Source: Psychroflexus torquis ATCC 700755 (lineage in GTDB: Bacteria > Bacteroidota > Bacteroidia > Flavobacteriales > Flavobacteriaceae). From it: 64,000 nucleotides of DNA. The stretch is taken from positions 2,046,001 to 2,110,000 of the forward strand of contig NC_018721.1 in NCBI RefSeq assembly GCF_000153485.2, written 5' to 3'. The notes beneath the pieces were generated by a model that was not told the DNA's origin, ran no database searches, and worked only from the letters and a program-made list of their open reading frames with translations. Both the position numbers and the translations under genes were made by a program. Positions 44,747 to 54,399 of the stretch are shown here, in pieces; the first letter of the stretch is position 1, and each line of letters starts with the position of its first letter.

Positions 44747-46120
44747 TTACTTCTTCAAGTTAATTTCAACTCTTCTGTTTTCTGCTCTACCCGCTTTAGT
44801 ATCATTACTCTCAACAGGTTTTTGTTCTCCAAAACCTGCAGATGATAATCTAAATTCATCTACACCATTTTTAACAAGGTAAGATTTCACAGAAAGAGCC
44901 CTAGCTTCAGAAAGGCTTTCGTTGTTTTTAGCACTACCTACACTATCAGTATGTCCTTCCACTGTAAATTTAGCATTAGGATATTCGTCAAGAATTGCTA
45001 TAATAGCAGTTAAGGCTTCCTCAGAATTTTTTGAAATTGTTGTTTTACCAGTTTCAAAATTGATGGTTTTAGCATACTCATTCAATTCTTTTTGAATTTC
45101 TTCAGTAACTTCTGGACAACCATTATTTGCTTCAGTACCAGCAACATCTGGACACATATCATCTTTGTCTAATACACCGTCTCCGTCTGCATCAGGATAA
45201 GGACATCCGTTGTTTGCCTTTGGTCCAGCTTCATTTGGACAGTCATCATTTTTATTGGCTATTCCATCGTTATCTGCATCTGGACATCCATTTAAAGCTT
45301 CAGTACCAGCTTCGTTTGGACAATCATCATTTGGATCTGCAATACCGTCACTATCAGAATCTGCACAACCGTCAAATTCTTCTAATCCAGCAGTATCAGG
45401 ACATTTATCGTCCTTATCAGTAATACCATCACCATCAGAATCTGGACAGCCGTTAAATTCAGCTAAACCTGGTACATCTGGGCACATGTCGTTTTTATCA
45501 TAAACACCGTCTCCATCAGAATCAGTTCCACCAAATGCAATAGTTAAACCAGCAGAATGCTGGAAATAATCGAAATTATCATCTTCAAAAGCAGTTTTGA
45601 AAGATGATTTCACAGTGAATGCTATATTATCTGTAAACCAAAAATTGATACCTAAATCAGAATCAAACGTTGAGGCTCCACTACCCTCTACCCAATAATA
45701 TCCAGCACCAACTCCTAAAAAAGGATCAATAAAAGAAGTGTTTAGAATGTTTTTAAAATTATATTGAACACCAGCACCTATATTATAAAAACTTAAGTCA
45801 TCGGCAGGGAGATCACCTAATCGATCAATTTGATTAAGGGATCCACTTAATCTGGCTGAGAATCCATCACCAACATATCTTTGAATCTCGAGGTAAGATA
45901 CCGATGGTAAGAAATTCCAATTATCGCTAGCATTAAAATATTCACTAAACAGGCTTCCACTTGACATTTCGCTTGGTATAAAGCCATTATCAGCAGCATA
46001 AAAATCCACTGCATTAGTTCCGATAACAACAGCCCAGGGGTTATTTTCATCTTGTGCTTGTGTACTAAACACGCCTAAAGAAAGTGCAAGTACCAAAAAA
46101 AGTTTGTTCAATTTTTTCAT
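44747..46120 (-). CDS. OmpA family outer-membrane protein with TSP3 repeats
   Basis: A 457-residue protein with a signal peptide ('[20 protein letters not shown]' then QAQ), a beta-barrel-like N-terminal part (about 24-195) and five thrombospondin-type-3 Ca-binding repeats ('[16 protein letters not shown]', '[16 protein letters not shown]', etc., about 200-325). The C-terminal OmpA/Pal domain reads '[20 protein letters not shown]' ... '[13 protein letters not shown]' and binds peptidoglycan. It anchors the outer membrane to the wall. A TACATTTG -7-like box lies at 46165-46172. Confidence 0.93.
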   Translation of the reverse strand: MKKLNKLFLVLALSLGVFSTQAQDENNPWAVVIGTNAVDFYAADNGFIPSEMSSGSLFSEYFNASDNWNFLPSVSYLEIQRYVGDGFSARLSGSLNQIDRLGDLPADDLSFYNIGAGVQYNFKNILNTSFIDPFLGVGAGYYWVEGSGASTFDSDLGINFWFTDNIAFTVKSSFKTAFEDDNFDYFQHSAGLTIAFGGTDSDGDGVYDKNDMCPDVPGLAEFNGCPDSDGDGITDKDDKCPDTAGLEEFDGCADSDSDGIADPNDDCPNEAGTEALNGCPDADNDGIANKNDDCPNEAGPKANNGCPYPDADGDGVLDKDDMCPDVAGTEANNGCPEVTEEIQKELNEYAKTINFETGKTTISKNSEEALTAIIAILDEYPNAKFTVEGHTDSVGSAKNNESLSEARALSVKSYLVKNGVDEFRLSSAGFGEQKPVESNDTKAGRAENRRVEINLKK

Positions 46121-46164
46121 TTTTTTTTTAGTTTTAGTTTATTATAAAATATAACAATAATTAA

Positions 46165-46172
46165 CAAATGTA
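46165..46172 (-). promoter_or_regulatory. Possible -7 box (TACATTTG) of the OmpA-like gene
   Basis: On the minus strand it matches TANNTTTG and lies 45 bases before the ATG, leaving an A/T-rich leader. No -33 TTG at the usual spacing is obvious. Confidence 0.4.
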
Positions 46173-46193
46173 AAATTAAAATTTCTAAAAGCA

Positions 46194-47396
46194 TTAACTT
46201 TCAATAACTTTTAAATGCTTACCTACTCTTATAAAGGCCTCGATAGCTTTATTAAGTTGTTTTTGATTATGTGCAGCAGATAACTGGACACGTATTCTAG
46301 CTTTTCCTTTAGGGACAACTGGATAGAAAAATCCAATGACATAGATACCTTCCTCTAGTAGCATAGCAGCCATTTCTTGGGCTAATTTAGCATCATAAAG
46401 CATAACAGGAACGATAGCAGATTCTCCATCAATAATGTCAAATCCTGCATCTTTCATGTGGGTTTTGAAATAAGATGTGTTTTCTGTAAGTTTTTTTCTT
46501 AAAGTGTTGTCATTTTTGAGAATATCAAAAACTTTTATAGAAGCTCCTACTATTGATGGTGCCAAAGAATTTGAAAATAAATAAGGACGTGATCTCTGTC
46601 TCAATAGATCAATAACTTCTTTTTTGCCAGTCGTATAACCACCCATAGCACCCCCTAAAGCCTTGCCTAAGGTTCCTGTTATAATATCGACACGACCCAA
46701 AACACCTTTTTCTTCTAAGGTTCCAATTCCCTTATCGCCTATAAAACCAGTAGCATGGCATTCGTCGATCATAACCAATGATTCATATTTATCTGCTAAA
46801 TCACAAATTTTATCTAATGGAGCAACTAAGCCATCCATAGAAAAAACACCGTCGGTTGCGATTAATATATGTCTAGCACCATCATTTTTGGCTTTTTGTA
46901 ATTGTAGCTCTAGATCTTCCATATCTCCATTTTGATATCGATATCTAGCAGCCTTACATAACCTTACTCCATCAATGACTGAAGCATGATTCAGCGAATC
47001 GGAAATGATTGCATCTTCTTTGGTGAGTAAGGGCTCAAAAACACCTCCGTTTGCATCGAAACAGGCAGCGTAGAGGATGGTGTCCTCGGTTCCATAAAAT
47101 CCAGCGATTTCATGTTCCAAAGTTTTGTGTATGTCTTGAGTTCCACAAATAAACCTTACACTAGACATTCCAAAACCATGGGTGTCTAATGTGTCTTTTG
47201 CCGCTTTAACCACGTCTGGGTGAGAAGATAAGCCTAAGTAGTTATTTGAACAAAAATTCAAAACGCTTTCACCAGAATCTAAAGTGATTTCTGCTCCTTG
47301 TGGAGAAGTGATAATACGTTCTTTTTTATAAAGTCCATCATCTTTTATATTTTGTATTTCTTCTGTAAGTTGATGTTTTAGTTTATTTGAATACAT
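46194..47396 (-). CDS. kbl: Glycine C-acetyltransferase (2-amino-3-ketobutyrate CoA ligase)
   Basis: A 400-residue PLP-dependent enzyme of the alpha-oxoamine synthase family. The signatures '[15 protein letters not shown]', '[16 protein letters not shown]', '[12 protein letters not shown]' (PLP-pocket Asp-x-x-H) and the Schiff-base Lys in '[15 protein letters not shown]' are visible. It cleaves 2-amino-3-oxobutyrate with CoA to glycine and acetyl-CoA in threonine breakdown. Length is right for Kbl. A threonine dehydrogenase is not adjacent. A related 8-amino-7-oxononanoate synthase is less likely, given sequence details such as '[11 protein letters not shown]'. Confidence 0.9.
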   Translation of the reverse strand: MYSNKLKHQLTEEIQNIKDDGLYKKERIITSPQGAEITLDSGESVLNFCSNNYLGLSSHPDVVKAAKDTLDTHGFGMSSVRFICGTQDIHKTLEHEIAGFYGTEDTILYAACFDANGGVFEPLLTKEDAIISDSLNHASVIDGVRLCKAARYRYQNGDMEDLELQLQKAKNDGARHILIATDGVFSMDGLVAPLDKICDLADKYESLVMIDECHATGFIGDKGIGTLEEKGVLGRVDIITGTLGKALGGAMGGYTTGKKEVIDLLRQRSRPYLFSNSLAPSIVGASIKVFDILKNDNTLRKKLTENTSYFKTHMKDAGFDIIDGESAIVPVMLYDAKLAQEMAAMLLEEGIYVIGFFYPVVPKGKARIRVQLSAAHNQKQLNKAIEAFIRVGKHLKVIES

Positions 47397-47418
47397 ATAT
47401 TTTCATTTTATTGCAAAT

Positions 47419-50400
47419 TTAAACAAACTTTACTTCAATGGATTCATTTAGATAAACGAGCAGTTTATTCTTAACATTATATTTTAAAGCTATCAAAGAT
47501 TCAGCATACGTATTGATCTGATTAATATGTTGATTTGATGTTTTTCCAGTTTTATAATCGATCAGAACAGCATTTCCACCCTTAATGTTCACCCTATCTG
47601 GTCTTAAAAGTTGATTTTTAAAAAAAACATCTTTCTCATTCCATATTTCATAGTCGTTGGAGAAGTAATCCTTAAGTTCTTTATGTGTGACTATATTATT
47701 AAGTAAATTTCTATAAATACCTAGTTTCTCCTCTTCAAAAAATCCATTGGTATAATGCCATTCTAATGATGCATTAATATCGCTTGGAATATGTATTCTG
47801 GATAAAAGGGAATGGATTAAATTTCCTTTTTGAAGGGCGTCTGTAAGATCTTCATTCCATAGTTTTCCAGCAGTTGTTACTAGATTTAAACTTAAACTTG
47901 GGGAAGGAGAATGAAATTTAAAGCTGATGTTCTCTACTTCAGAAACTTGCCCTTTTTTAGGCAGAGTACTTTTACCCCATTCATATTCAATCAAGACCTT
48001 AATGGTTTTACCTTCAGATTCTAGGTAACTCATAAGTAAGCCTGAGTAAGTATTAGGTTTTATCTTTCCACTCTTATCTCTATCATCTTCCGAAAGGATA
48101 AACAACTCTGACGCAGCTCGGGTCAAAGCCACATAAAGAATATTTATGTTTTCCATTTCTAATCCGTTTACTAAGTTAAGATAGCTTTCTGTATAATCAG
48201 GGTTATCTATATCTCTTCCAGGCTTAGTGATAAGAGCGAAGGGGATTTGGAATTTTTCTGGTAGTTTTACCCAAAGATGACTTGTCCCCGTATAATCGAT
48301 CTGTTGTTTAGCATAAGGGAAAATTACAACTGGAAATTGAAGTCCTTTACTTTTATGAATGGTCATGATTTGTACAGCATTTTCACTTTCTGTGCTCACG
48401 ATGCTTTTATTGTTACCTTGATTTGACCAATAGTCTAGAAAAGCATTTAGATTTCCATTTTGCTTTTGCGTGAATTCAAAAACTTCATCAAGAAAAAACT
48501 GGAGATATGCACTTGCAAATTTTTCAATTTGAAACCTGTGGATAAGGTATTCTACAGCATCATAAAAAGGTAGGGTATGGAAGTGTTTGGAGTTAAAGGT
48601 GAAGCCGAGCTGTTTTAAACTTTCCCAGAAGACATCTTCTCCTTTATGGAGTGTGTTTCTTAAAATAGTAAAATGCTCCTCTTCTGAAAATGATAACCTT
48701 GTCAAGATTTTCTCTAGAACCTCTGCTTTAGACAGCTCGTCTTTATCGTCATTTAAAACATGTAGAAGAGCTAAAACAAACTGAACTTGATCGTCTGATT
48801 TAATCAGTAAAGTTTCAGAAGAAATTATTGGAATATTCTGCTGATTTAAATATTCTGCAATCGCAATACCTTCAGATTTTTGTCGAATTAAAATACAAAT
48901 GTCACCTAGTGGAAAACCTTGTTCTTTCTTTTGAAGTATTATTTTTAGAATTTCTTCTGGATATACTTCAGCTCTTTCTTCATTGCTTGAGGCTTCTAAA
49001 AATCTAAGATTAACATATCCTTCTTCCGTTTTATGCATCTTTTGCTTTAAGTGTTCTCCGCTAAACAAAGTCTTTAGCTTTTCATCATTAAGCTGATGGC
49101 CAACAAATTCAAAAAAATCATTATTGAAAGAAACAATAGCCTTACTACTCCTAAAGTTACTGCTTAAGGTTTCCACACTTTGTTTTGTGGAGAATGGGGA
49201 ATCACCCTGAGAAAGATCTATAAATTGATGAGCATCTCCACCTCGCCAAGCGTAGATGGATTGCTTGGCATCCCCAACAAGGGTTAAGGTGCCAGGTTTT
49301 TCGTCATCAAATAAAGCAGAAAGAGCATTTGCTGTTAACGGAATCAAATTATTCCACTGCAGCCTTGAGGTATCTTGAAACTCATCTATAAAAAAATGCT
49401 GAAATTTCTCTCCTAAGCGTTCAAAAATAAAAGGGGCGGGTTGCTTCTTTATTTCCTCACTTATCTTTTTGTTAAAATCTGAAATCAACATGATGTTTTG
49501 CTCCTTTTTGAGGAGTTCCATTTCCCCCTTTACTGCACCTAGTAAAGATAATTGGGTGATGTTTCGGTGTACTTTCTCGTATAGTTTCTTATTGGAATAA
49601 AGAGATTTAACCGCTTCAAATTTCTCTACGATAATGCTTTTCATAGAAAACACTCTACTTTTTACTTCATCGTTAAGCTTTTTGGTGACATAGGTCTCTT
49701 CATCTTCTAGTGTGTTTTGCCATTGTGCAGAAAAAGTAAGCGTAACGTTATCTTCGGAAAGCTTTTTAAAAAATTTCGGAATATAACCCCCTTTGAAATC
49801 TTTTGCCTCTAGTCCATTATCCTGCATTCCATTTAGAAAAGCGTTTCCAATAGAAAGCAGATGTTCATCGATCGACAAAACTTCTTTTTTAAGCTTAGTT
49901 TTAAGCTGTTTAAAGTCCTTCAGATTGTAATCTTTTAAAATAGCAATATAGGCTTCGTCCTTTTCACTTAGGAGAAGACTTGAAGCATTGATGATATCTA
50001 AAGTTATATTTCCGCTTTTATCATCTTCCACTTTTTCTGCAGCAAAATCAATGAGAACATCGGTTAGCTCTTCCTCTTTCCCTGCTTTTTCAACAACTCG
50101 TTCTACAGCCAGTTCCAAGACTTGCTTGGTATCCATTTCTATATCAAAATTCATAGATAGGCCCAAGTCTTTCGCGAAAGTTCTTATAATTCTATGCGTA
50201 AAAGCATCTATAGTAGAAACTTCAAAAGCGGCATAATTATTTAGAATTGCCTCAAGGACTCTTTTAGATTTCTTCTGAATTTGCTCTTTGGTTAAGCCCG
50301 TGCTTTTATGAATTAATAGGAGCATAGGATCATCTTCCAAAGAGGTCTTACCTTCAGAAAAACTCACGAGATACTCCAAAATTCTAGATTTCATTTCCCC

Positions 50401-50559
50401 AACGGCTTTATTGGTGAAAGTGATGGCCAAAATATTTTGAAAGCTACTATTTTGAGGAGAAGAAAGAAGCAAGTTTAGGTAGCGCTCTGCTAATTTAAAG
50501 GTTTTACCAGATCCTGCAGAAGCATTATAAATCCTAAAATTGGACGTTGTCAACATCAT
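47419..50559 (-). CDS. AddA-like UvrD/REP helicase-nuclease
   Basis: A 1046-residue protein. The N-terminus has Walker A 'NASAGSGKTFKLAERYLNLL' (GxGKT, about 12-30) and 'ILAITFTNKAVGEMKSRI' (motif Ia). Walker B-like 'FFIDEFQDTSRLQW' and 'TLVGDAKQSIYAWRGGDAHQ' follow. The middle contains 'IMTIHKSKGLQFPVVIFPYA' and 'NILYVALTRAASELFIL' (motifs V-VI). The C-terminus has 'GGNAVLIDYKTGKTSNQHIN', a PD-(D/E)XK nuclease. It probably processes double-strand breaks for recombination together with the AddB-like protein. Confidence 0.88.
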   Translation of the reverse strand: MMLTTSNFRIYNASAGSGKTFKLAERYLNLLLSSPQNSSFQNILAITFTNKAVGEMKSRILEYLVSFSEGKTSLEDDPMLLLIHKSTGLTKEQIQKKSKRVLEAILNNYAAFEVSTIDAFTHRIIRTFAKDLGLSMNFDIEMDTKQVLELAVERVVEKAGKEEELTDVLIDFAAEKVEDDKSGNITLDIINASSLLLSEKDEAYIAILKDYNLKDFKQLKTKLKKEVLSIDEHLLSIGNAFLNGMQDNGLEAKDFKGGYIPKFFKKLSEDNVTLTFSAQWQNTLEDEETYVTKKLNDEVKSRVFSMKSIIVEKFEAVKSLYSNKKLYEKVHRNITQLSLLGAVKGEMELLKKEQNIMLISDFNKKISEEIKKQPAPFIFERLGEKFQHFFIDEFQDTSRLQWNNLIPLTANALSALFDDEKPGTLTLVGDAKQSIYAWRGGDAHQFIDLSQGDSPFSTKQSVETLSSNFRSSKAIVSFNNDFFEFVGHQLNDEKLKTLFSGEHLKQKMHKTEEGYVNLRFLEASSNEERAEVYPEEILKIILQKKEQGFPLGDICILIRQKSEGIAIAEYLNQQNIPIISSETLLIKSDDQVQFVLALLHVLNDDKDELSKAEVLEKILTRLSFSEEEHFTILRNTLHKGEDVFWESLKQLGFTFNSKHFHTLPFYDAVEYLIHRFQIEKFASAYLQFFLDEVFEFTQKQNGNLNAFLDYWSNQGNNKSIVSTESENAVQIMTIHKSKGLQFPVVIFPYAKQQIDYTGTSHLWVKLPEKFQIPFALITKPGRDIDNPDYTESYLNLVNGLEMENINILYVALTRAASELFILSEDDRDKSGKIKPNTYSGLLMSYLESEGKTIKVLIEYEWGKSTLPKKGQVSEVENISFKFHSPSPSLSLNLVTTAGKLWNEDLTDALQKGNLIHSLLSRIHIPSDINASLEWHYTNGFFEEEKLGIYRNLLNNIVTHKELKDYFSNDYEIWNEKDVFFKNQLLRPDRVNIKGGNAVLIDYKTGKTSNQHINQINTYAESLIALKYNVKNKLLVYLNESIEVKFV

Positions 50560-50743
50560 TTAAATTTTAAGGGAAAGGTATTAAATTTGATTTAAATGTC
50601 TTTTAAAAATCTAAAACCCTTTTTAATATTTCATTGAGAGTTTAATTTTTCTGAGGCTTGATCCGAGATTCTTAATTTAGGGTGTATAATCTGTTTTAAG
50701 TAAATAATAACACCAAAAAAAGTAAAAACAAAGTCTTAATACT

Positions 50744-50751
50744 TACTTTTG
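50744..50751 (+). promoter_or_regulatory. Possible -7 box (TACTTTTG) of the SOD gene
   Basis: Matches TANNTTTG, 30 bases upstream of ATG 50782. No clear -33 TTG precedes it. Confidence 0.45.
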
Positions 50752-50781
50752 GTTGCAATATATTAACAAAAAAATAAGATT

Positions 50782-51390
50782 ATGGCTTTTGAATTACAAA
50801 AATTAGATTACGCTCATGACGCACTTGAGCCACATATTGATGCAAAAACGATGGAAATTCATCATGGTAAGCACCATGCTGGATACACCCAAAAATTAAA
50901 TACTGCTTTAGAAGGTTCAGATTTGGAAGGCAGAACTATTGAAAACATACTTATAAATTTAGACCTATCCAATAATGCAGTGAGAAATAATGCAGGAGGT
51001 TTTTATAATCACAGTTTGTTTTGGAAAGTAATGTCTCCAAAAGGTGGTGGAAAACCATCTGGAGAATTAGCAAAAGCTATCGATGAATCTTTTGGATCTT
51101 TCGATTCTTTTAAAGATGCTTTCTCTACAGCTGCTGCAGGACAATTTGGTTCTGGATGGGCTTGGTTAACTGTCCATAGCGGTGGTAAGGTAGAGGTTTG
51201 CTCTACAGCAAATCAAGACAACCCATTGATGCCTAATGTAGGCCAAGGGGGAACACCTATTTTAGGATTGGATGTTTGGGAACATGCTTACTATTTAAAC
51301 TATCAAAATAGAAGACCAGACTACATTAATGCATTTTTTAATGTTATCAACTGGGAAGAAGTTTCAAAACGCTATTCAGAAAATAAATAA
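50782..51390 (+). CDS. sodA: Superoxide dismutase (Fe/Mn family)
   Basis: A 202-residue cytosolic SOD without signal peptide. Metal ligands are visible in '[14 protein letters not shown]' (first His pair region), '[15 protein letters not shown]' (second His) and '[20 protein letters not shown]' (Asp and His). It dismutates superoxide to H2O2 and O2. Metal specificity (Fe or Mn, sodB or sodA) cannot be settled by eye. A strong shared terminator follows at 51410. Confidence 0.92.
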   Translation: MAFELQKLDYAHDALEPHIDAKTMEIHHGKHHAGYTQKLNTALEGSDLEGRTIENILINLDLSNNAVRNNAGGFYNHSLFWKVMSPKGGGKPSGELAKAIDESFGSFDSFKDAFSTAAAGQFGSGWAWLTVHSGGKVEVCSTANQDNPLMPNVGQGGTPILGLDVWEHAYYLNYQNRRPDYINAFFNVINWEEVSKRYSENK

Positions 51391-51409
51391 GTCTTATAAT
51401 TATTTATTA

Positions 51410-51441
51410 AAAAAGCTGCTTACATCTGTAAGCAGCTTTTT
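51410..51441. terminator. Bidirectional terminator between SOD and GT9 genes
   Basis: Arms AAAAAGCTGCTTACA and TGTAAGCAGCTTTTT, perfect over 15 bp with a 2-base loop, between two convergent genes. Confidence 0.88.
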
Positions 51442-51453
51442 GGTTTTAATAGC

Positions 51454-52491
51454 CTAGTCTAAATAAGGTTTTAATGTTTGAAAGACCTCATTAGGAGTGA
51501 TGTCGTGCATAACCTTCTTATAAGCGTTTACTTTTTTATTCCCATAAACTGAAGTTGGTAACAAAGGATATTTTTTTAAATCGGGTAATAATTGTTGATC
51601 TTCGGTTTGTCCATAGGGGGCAAACCCTGTATAAGGATGAGTTGCCCCCCACAAAGTGATAACATCTACTCCAAACATAGCTGCCAAATGTCCATTTCCA
51701 CTATCCATAGACAGCATAACTTCTAAATTTGAAATGAGCTGTAATTCTTCAGGAAAACTAAACTTCCCTGCGATAGAATAACATTTCTTAAAATCTTTAG
51801 CAAGAGACTCCAAGCGTTTTCTTTCTTTTGACCCACCACCAAATAATAAAACTTGCACCCCTTTTTCATTCAATTTTGTAATGACCTGCTTCATAAGCTT
51901 TAAAGGGTATTGTTTTGGAGAATGTGCTGCAAACGGCGCTATACCAATCCATTTCTGAGAGGTGTCTAGTTCCTTAGAGGAAGACATAGCTTTAGAGAGA
52001 ACGAGTCTTTGCTTCTTTATTTGAAAAGTTTTATCTAAAGGCAAATTCAGGTTCTTGAATACCTCTGCATAACGCCTGTGTGTAGATTTCAGAGGTCTGA
52101 AAATTTTATTATTTGCGCGTGTTAAAGCTTTTTTCTCTGCTCGACCTTTGTATATCCTGTAATAGTCATGCCCCTTAACTTTTAAAAACCCACATAAAAT
52201 GCGAGACCTTAAAACATTGTGCAAATCTGCAATAGAATCAAATTCTAAACGATGAAGGCTTTTCGCCAATACCCAAAGTCCAGAAATTCCTTTATGTTTA
52301 GTTTTTACTTCTGCTTTTACTACTTGCACCCTATCTAAATGCTCGAAAATAGAGGCGAAAAATGGTTTTGTAAGAACAGTGATTTTTAATTTTGGATACG
52401 TTTCTAGGAGCTGTTTTAAGACTGGTACAGTCATAGCTACATCTCCCATAGCAGATAAGCGTATAACTAGGATGTGTCTTGGGTGTTTCAT
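51454..52491 (-). CDS. Glycosyltransferase family 9 (heptosyltransferase-like)
   Basis: A 345-residue GT-B protein. The start 'ILVIRLSAMGDVAMTVPVLK' is the GT9 N-terminal signature, and the C-terminal half has 'IGIAPFAAHSPKQYP' and 'LEVMLSMDSGNGHLAAMFGV' (the D-S-G-N-G-H-A type sugar-binding region). It probably adds a sugar in LPS/lipooligosaccharide core synthesis. The DUF4254 gene starts one base upstream (52493), so the pair is an operon. Confidence 0.88.
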   Translation of the reverse strand: MKHPRHILVIRLSAMGDVAMTVPVLKQLLETYPKLKITVLTKPFFASIFEHLDRVQVVKAEVKTKHKGISGLWVLAKSLHRLEFDSIADLHNVLRSRILCGFLKVKGHDYYRIYKGRAEKKALTRANNKIFRPLKSTHRRYAEVFKNLNLPLDKTFQIKKQRLVLSKAMSSSKELDTSQKWIGIAPFAAHSPKQYPLKLMKQVITKLNEKGVQVLLFGGGSKERKRLESLAKDFKKCYSIAGKFSFPEELQLISNLEVMLSMDSGNGHLAAMFGVDVITLWGATHPYTGFAPYGQTEDQQLLPDLKKYPLLPTSVYGNKKVNAYKKVMHDITPNEVFQTLKPYLD

Positions 52492-52492
52492 G

Positions 52493-53101
52493 TTAGCGCT
52501 TACTTCTCAAGACAGGATTCATTTCATCGTCATTGTACATCTTCATTTGCTTGTAGACCTTCATATACTTATCGCCTACTTTTATGTCCTCCAAAAGTTG
52601 ATCTATAGAAAGCGACAGATTTTTTCTCTGCTCCAATAAAACATCAAGTTTCGCTTTACATGCCATTTGATGTTTCACAGAAGCATCAGTTCTGTTAGCC
52701 TCTTCATTCATATGGTAAATCTTTAAGGCTAAAATAGAAAGCCTGTCAATTCCCCAGGCTGGACTTTCAGTATTGATTTTGGCATCGGGTTTAGGTACTA
52801 GATCATCAAATAAATCCAAAAAATAACTGTCCACATATTCTACGGTGTCTGTTCTATCTTGGTTGGAAGCATCAATTTTTCTTTTAAGAATTAAAGCCTT
52901 TTCAGGAGAAATATTAGGGTCTCTTATTAAATCTTCATAATGCCATTGGACTGTGTCTATCCAGCATTTTCTATATAGCAAGTGTTCTATAAGAGAGTCT
53001 TTTCTGTCGAATGGGTTAGCGAATTCTTGATGGACTTCATCTTTAACGTGATAAGTTTCAATAACCTGATTGAATATTCTATTTGCTTTTTCTGAAAACA
53101 T
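52493..53101 (-). CDS. DUF4254 domain-containing protein
   Basis: A 202-residue helical protein beginning 'MFSEKANRIFNQVIETYHV', with 'NPFDRKDSLIEHLLYRKCWI' and 'WGIDRLSILALKIYHMNEEA' typical of DUF4254, which commonly neighbours GT9 heptosyltransferases in Bacteroidetes. Function is unknown. It immediately precedes the GT9 gene (gap of one base), and a role in the same LPS pathway can be inferred but not shown. Confidence 0.82.
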   Translation of the reverse strand: MFSEKANRIFNQVIETYHVKDEVHQEFANPFDRKDSLIEHLLYRKCWIDTVQWHYEDLIRDPNISPEKALILKRKIDASNQDRTDTVEYVDSYFLDLFDDLVPKPDAKINTESPAWGIDRLSILALKIYHMNEEANRTDASVKHQMACKAKLDVLLEQRKNLSLSIDQLLEDIKVGDKYMKVYKQMKMYNDDEMNPVLRSKR

Positions 53102-53177
53102 AAGATGAATTTTTATTAATTCAGGCTAATATACCAAGTGTTTTTAAAACAAGCTTACTTAAACGTTTTAGACTCCA

Positions 53178-54104
53178 TTAAATTATGGAAGAAAAAACTA
53201 TACCGCCAAGCATAAGAGCGTAAAAAACTTCTTTGATCCACTTTTTGGTAGAGTTTAGTTGGAAGTAATTCCCTATTAAAATAGATAAAGGAAAAATAAG
53301 ATAAATAATATCCACAGAAATTGAAGTCTCGTTAAGTATAAGTACTGCAAGAGATACAACCAAGAAAACTAATACGAGGCTTATACTTTCCCTTACATGG
53401 AGTTTTGAACGATTGTAAATCTTCGGAAATTGAATAATAATCCATAACAAGAACAACAGAGACAAGCTTAATAAAAAACTGTATTTAAAATTGGTGAAAG
53501 GGTTTTCTATACTACTAAAACGAGGTAGATAAATGGAGTAGTTTAAGAAGCTATTTTCTATTATTAAAATAAAAGAGGTATACATAACAAAAGCTACAAT
53601 AATACCGAACAAAGGTATGATGAAGTGTCTATAATTTTGTGAAGCATACATGATGACTCCTAAATAGATGAAAATTAAAAATAAGAGATGAAAAGGGTCA
53701 AAGAGAATTGAAATCATCAATAAAAATCCAGAGTCAAAAATCTTCTGCTTTACATCTTTATTTGTTTTTAAACTTAAAATTTTTCTCATCGAGAGGAGTA
53801 AAAATAAATAGCTTAAAATAAACTCAGAAGATCTCAACAATTCAGGGAAGGCAATGCTTAAAAAGACAAAGATCGACACTGCATAGGTGTTTGATTTATG
53901 AATCTTATTGCGTTTTACCATAAAATTGAGCAGGAAAATGATGAACAAAAAAACGGCTAATAAGCCTATTTTATTAACGATGAAGCTCGTGCTCACTTCT
54001 ACAGATTTCGATAGAAAATTTTCAATAAAAAAAGCCACAGTAAACAAGATGCTAATGATAGTAAAAGCAATGGGTTTTGAATGACTAAAAAACCTTGTTA
54101 GCAT
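53178..54104 (-). CDS. DUF6427 family membrane protein
   Basis: A 308-residue protein with about eight hydrophobic helices and no soluble domain, starting 'MLTRFFSHSKPIAFTIISIL', as in the Flavobacteriia DUF6427 family. The family has no known function; the topology could fit a polymer- or lipid-handling membrane protein. It is divergent from the DUF6341 gene at 54151. The name is from memory of the family, so confidence is moderate. Confidence 0.75.
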   Translation of the reverse strand: MLTRFFSHSKPIAFTIISILFTVAFFIENFLSKSVEVSTSFIVNKIGLLAVFLFIIFLLNFMVKRNKIHKSNTYAVSIFVFLSIAFPELLRSSEFILSYLFLLLSMRKILSLKTNKDVKQKIFDSGFLLMISILFDPFHLLFLIFIYLGVIMYASQNYRHFIIPLFGIIVAFVMYTSFILIIENSFLNYSIYLPRFSSIENPFTNFKYSFLLSLSLLFLLWIIIQFPKIYNRSKLHVRESISLVLVFLVVSLAVLILNETSISVDIIYLIFPLSILIGNYFQLNSTKKWIKEVFYALMLGGIVFSSII

Positions 54105-54124
54105 AGTCTAATTTGTTACTTTTG
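54095..54124 (+). promoter_or_regulatory. Promoter of the DUF6341 gene
   Basis: TTG (54095-54097), 19 bases, then TACTTTTG (54117-54124): both boxes and spacing fit the Bacteroidetes -33/-7 consensus. The ATG follows 26 bases later. Confidence 0.65.
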
Positions 54125-54150
54125 TAAAGTAAATATAATATACCACAGAC

Positions 54151-54399
54151 ATGAAGGATTTTTTTGAAAGTATTGCAAGTTTATTTCAAGATGTGTTGTT
54201 TTTACCTTACGACGCTCTTAGAGAATTACAGGAAGATTCTTGGTGGGCCGCTAATGGATTGAACTTTTTCTTCATATTCATCGTTTTTGTTGCTTTTCTT
54301 TATTGGATGAAGCAACTAAAAAATGCTGATGATAATCATAAAGAAGACAAAAGCGTTAAGGCTCATTCATTTTTAGGAAAGGATGCGGAATTAGACTAA
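54151..54399 (+). CDS. DUF6341 family small membrane protein
   Basis: An 82-residue protein with one membrane helix (about 35-52) after an amphipathic N-terminus ('FFESIASLFQDVLFLPYDAL'). This matches the DUF6341 family often mis-annotated as 'uracil phosphoribosyltransferase', which it is not, because it has no PRPP motif. Its C-terminus overlaps the purD stop by nine bases (convergent). Function unknown. Confidence 0.75.
   Translation: MKDFFESIASLFQDVLFLPYDALRELQEDSWWAANGLNFFFIFIVFVAFLYWMKQLKNADDNHKEDKSVKAHSFLGKDAELD

Noticed and set aside
54151..54399. Uracil phosphoribosyltransferase
   Set aside because: The name is used for homologs, but the 82-residue protein has a membrane helix and no PRPP loop.
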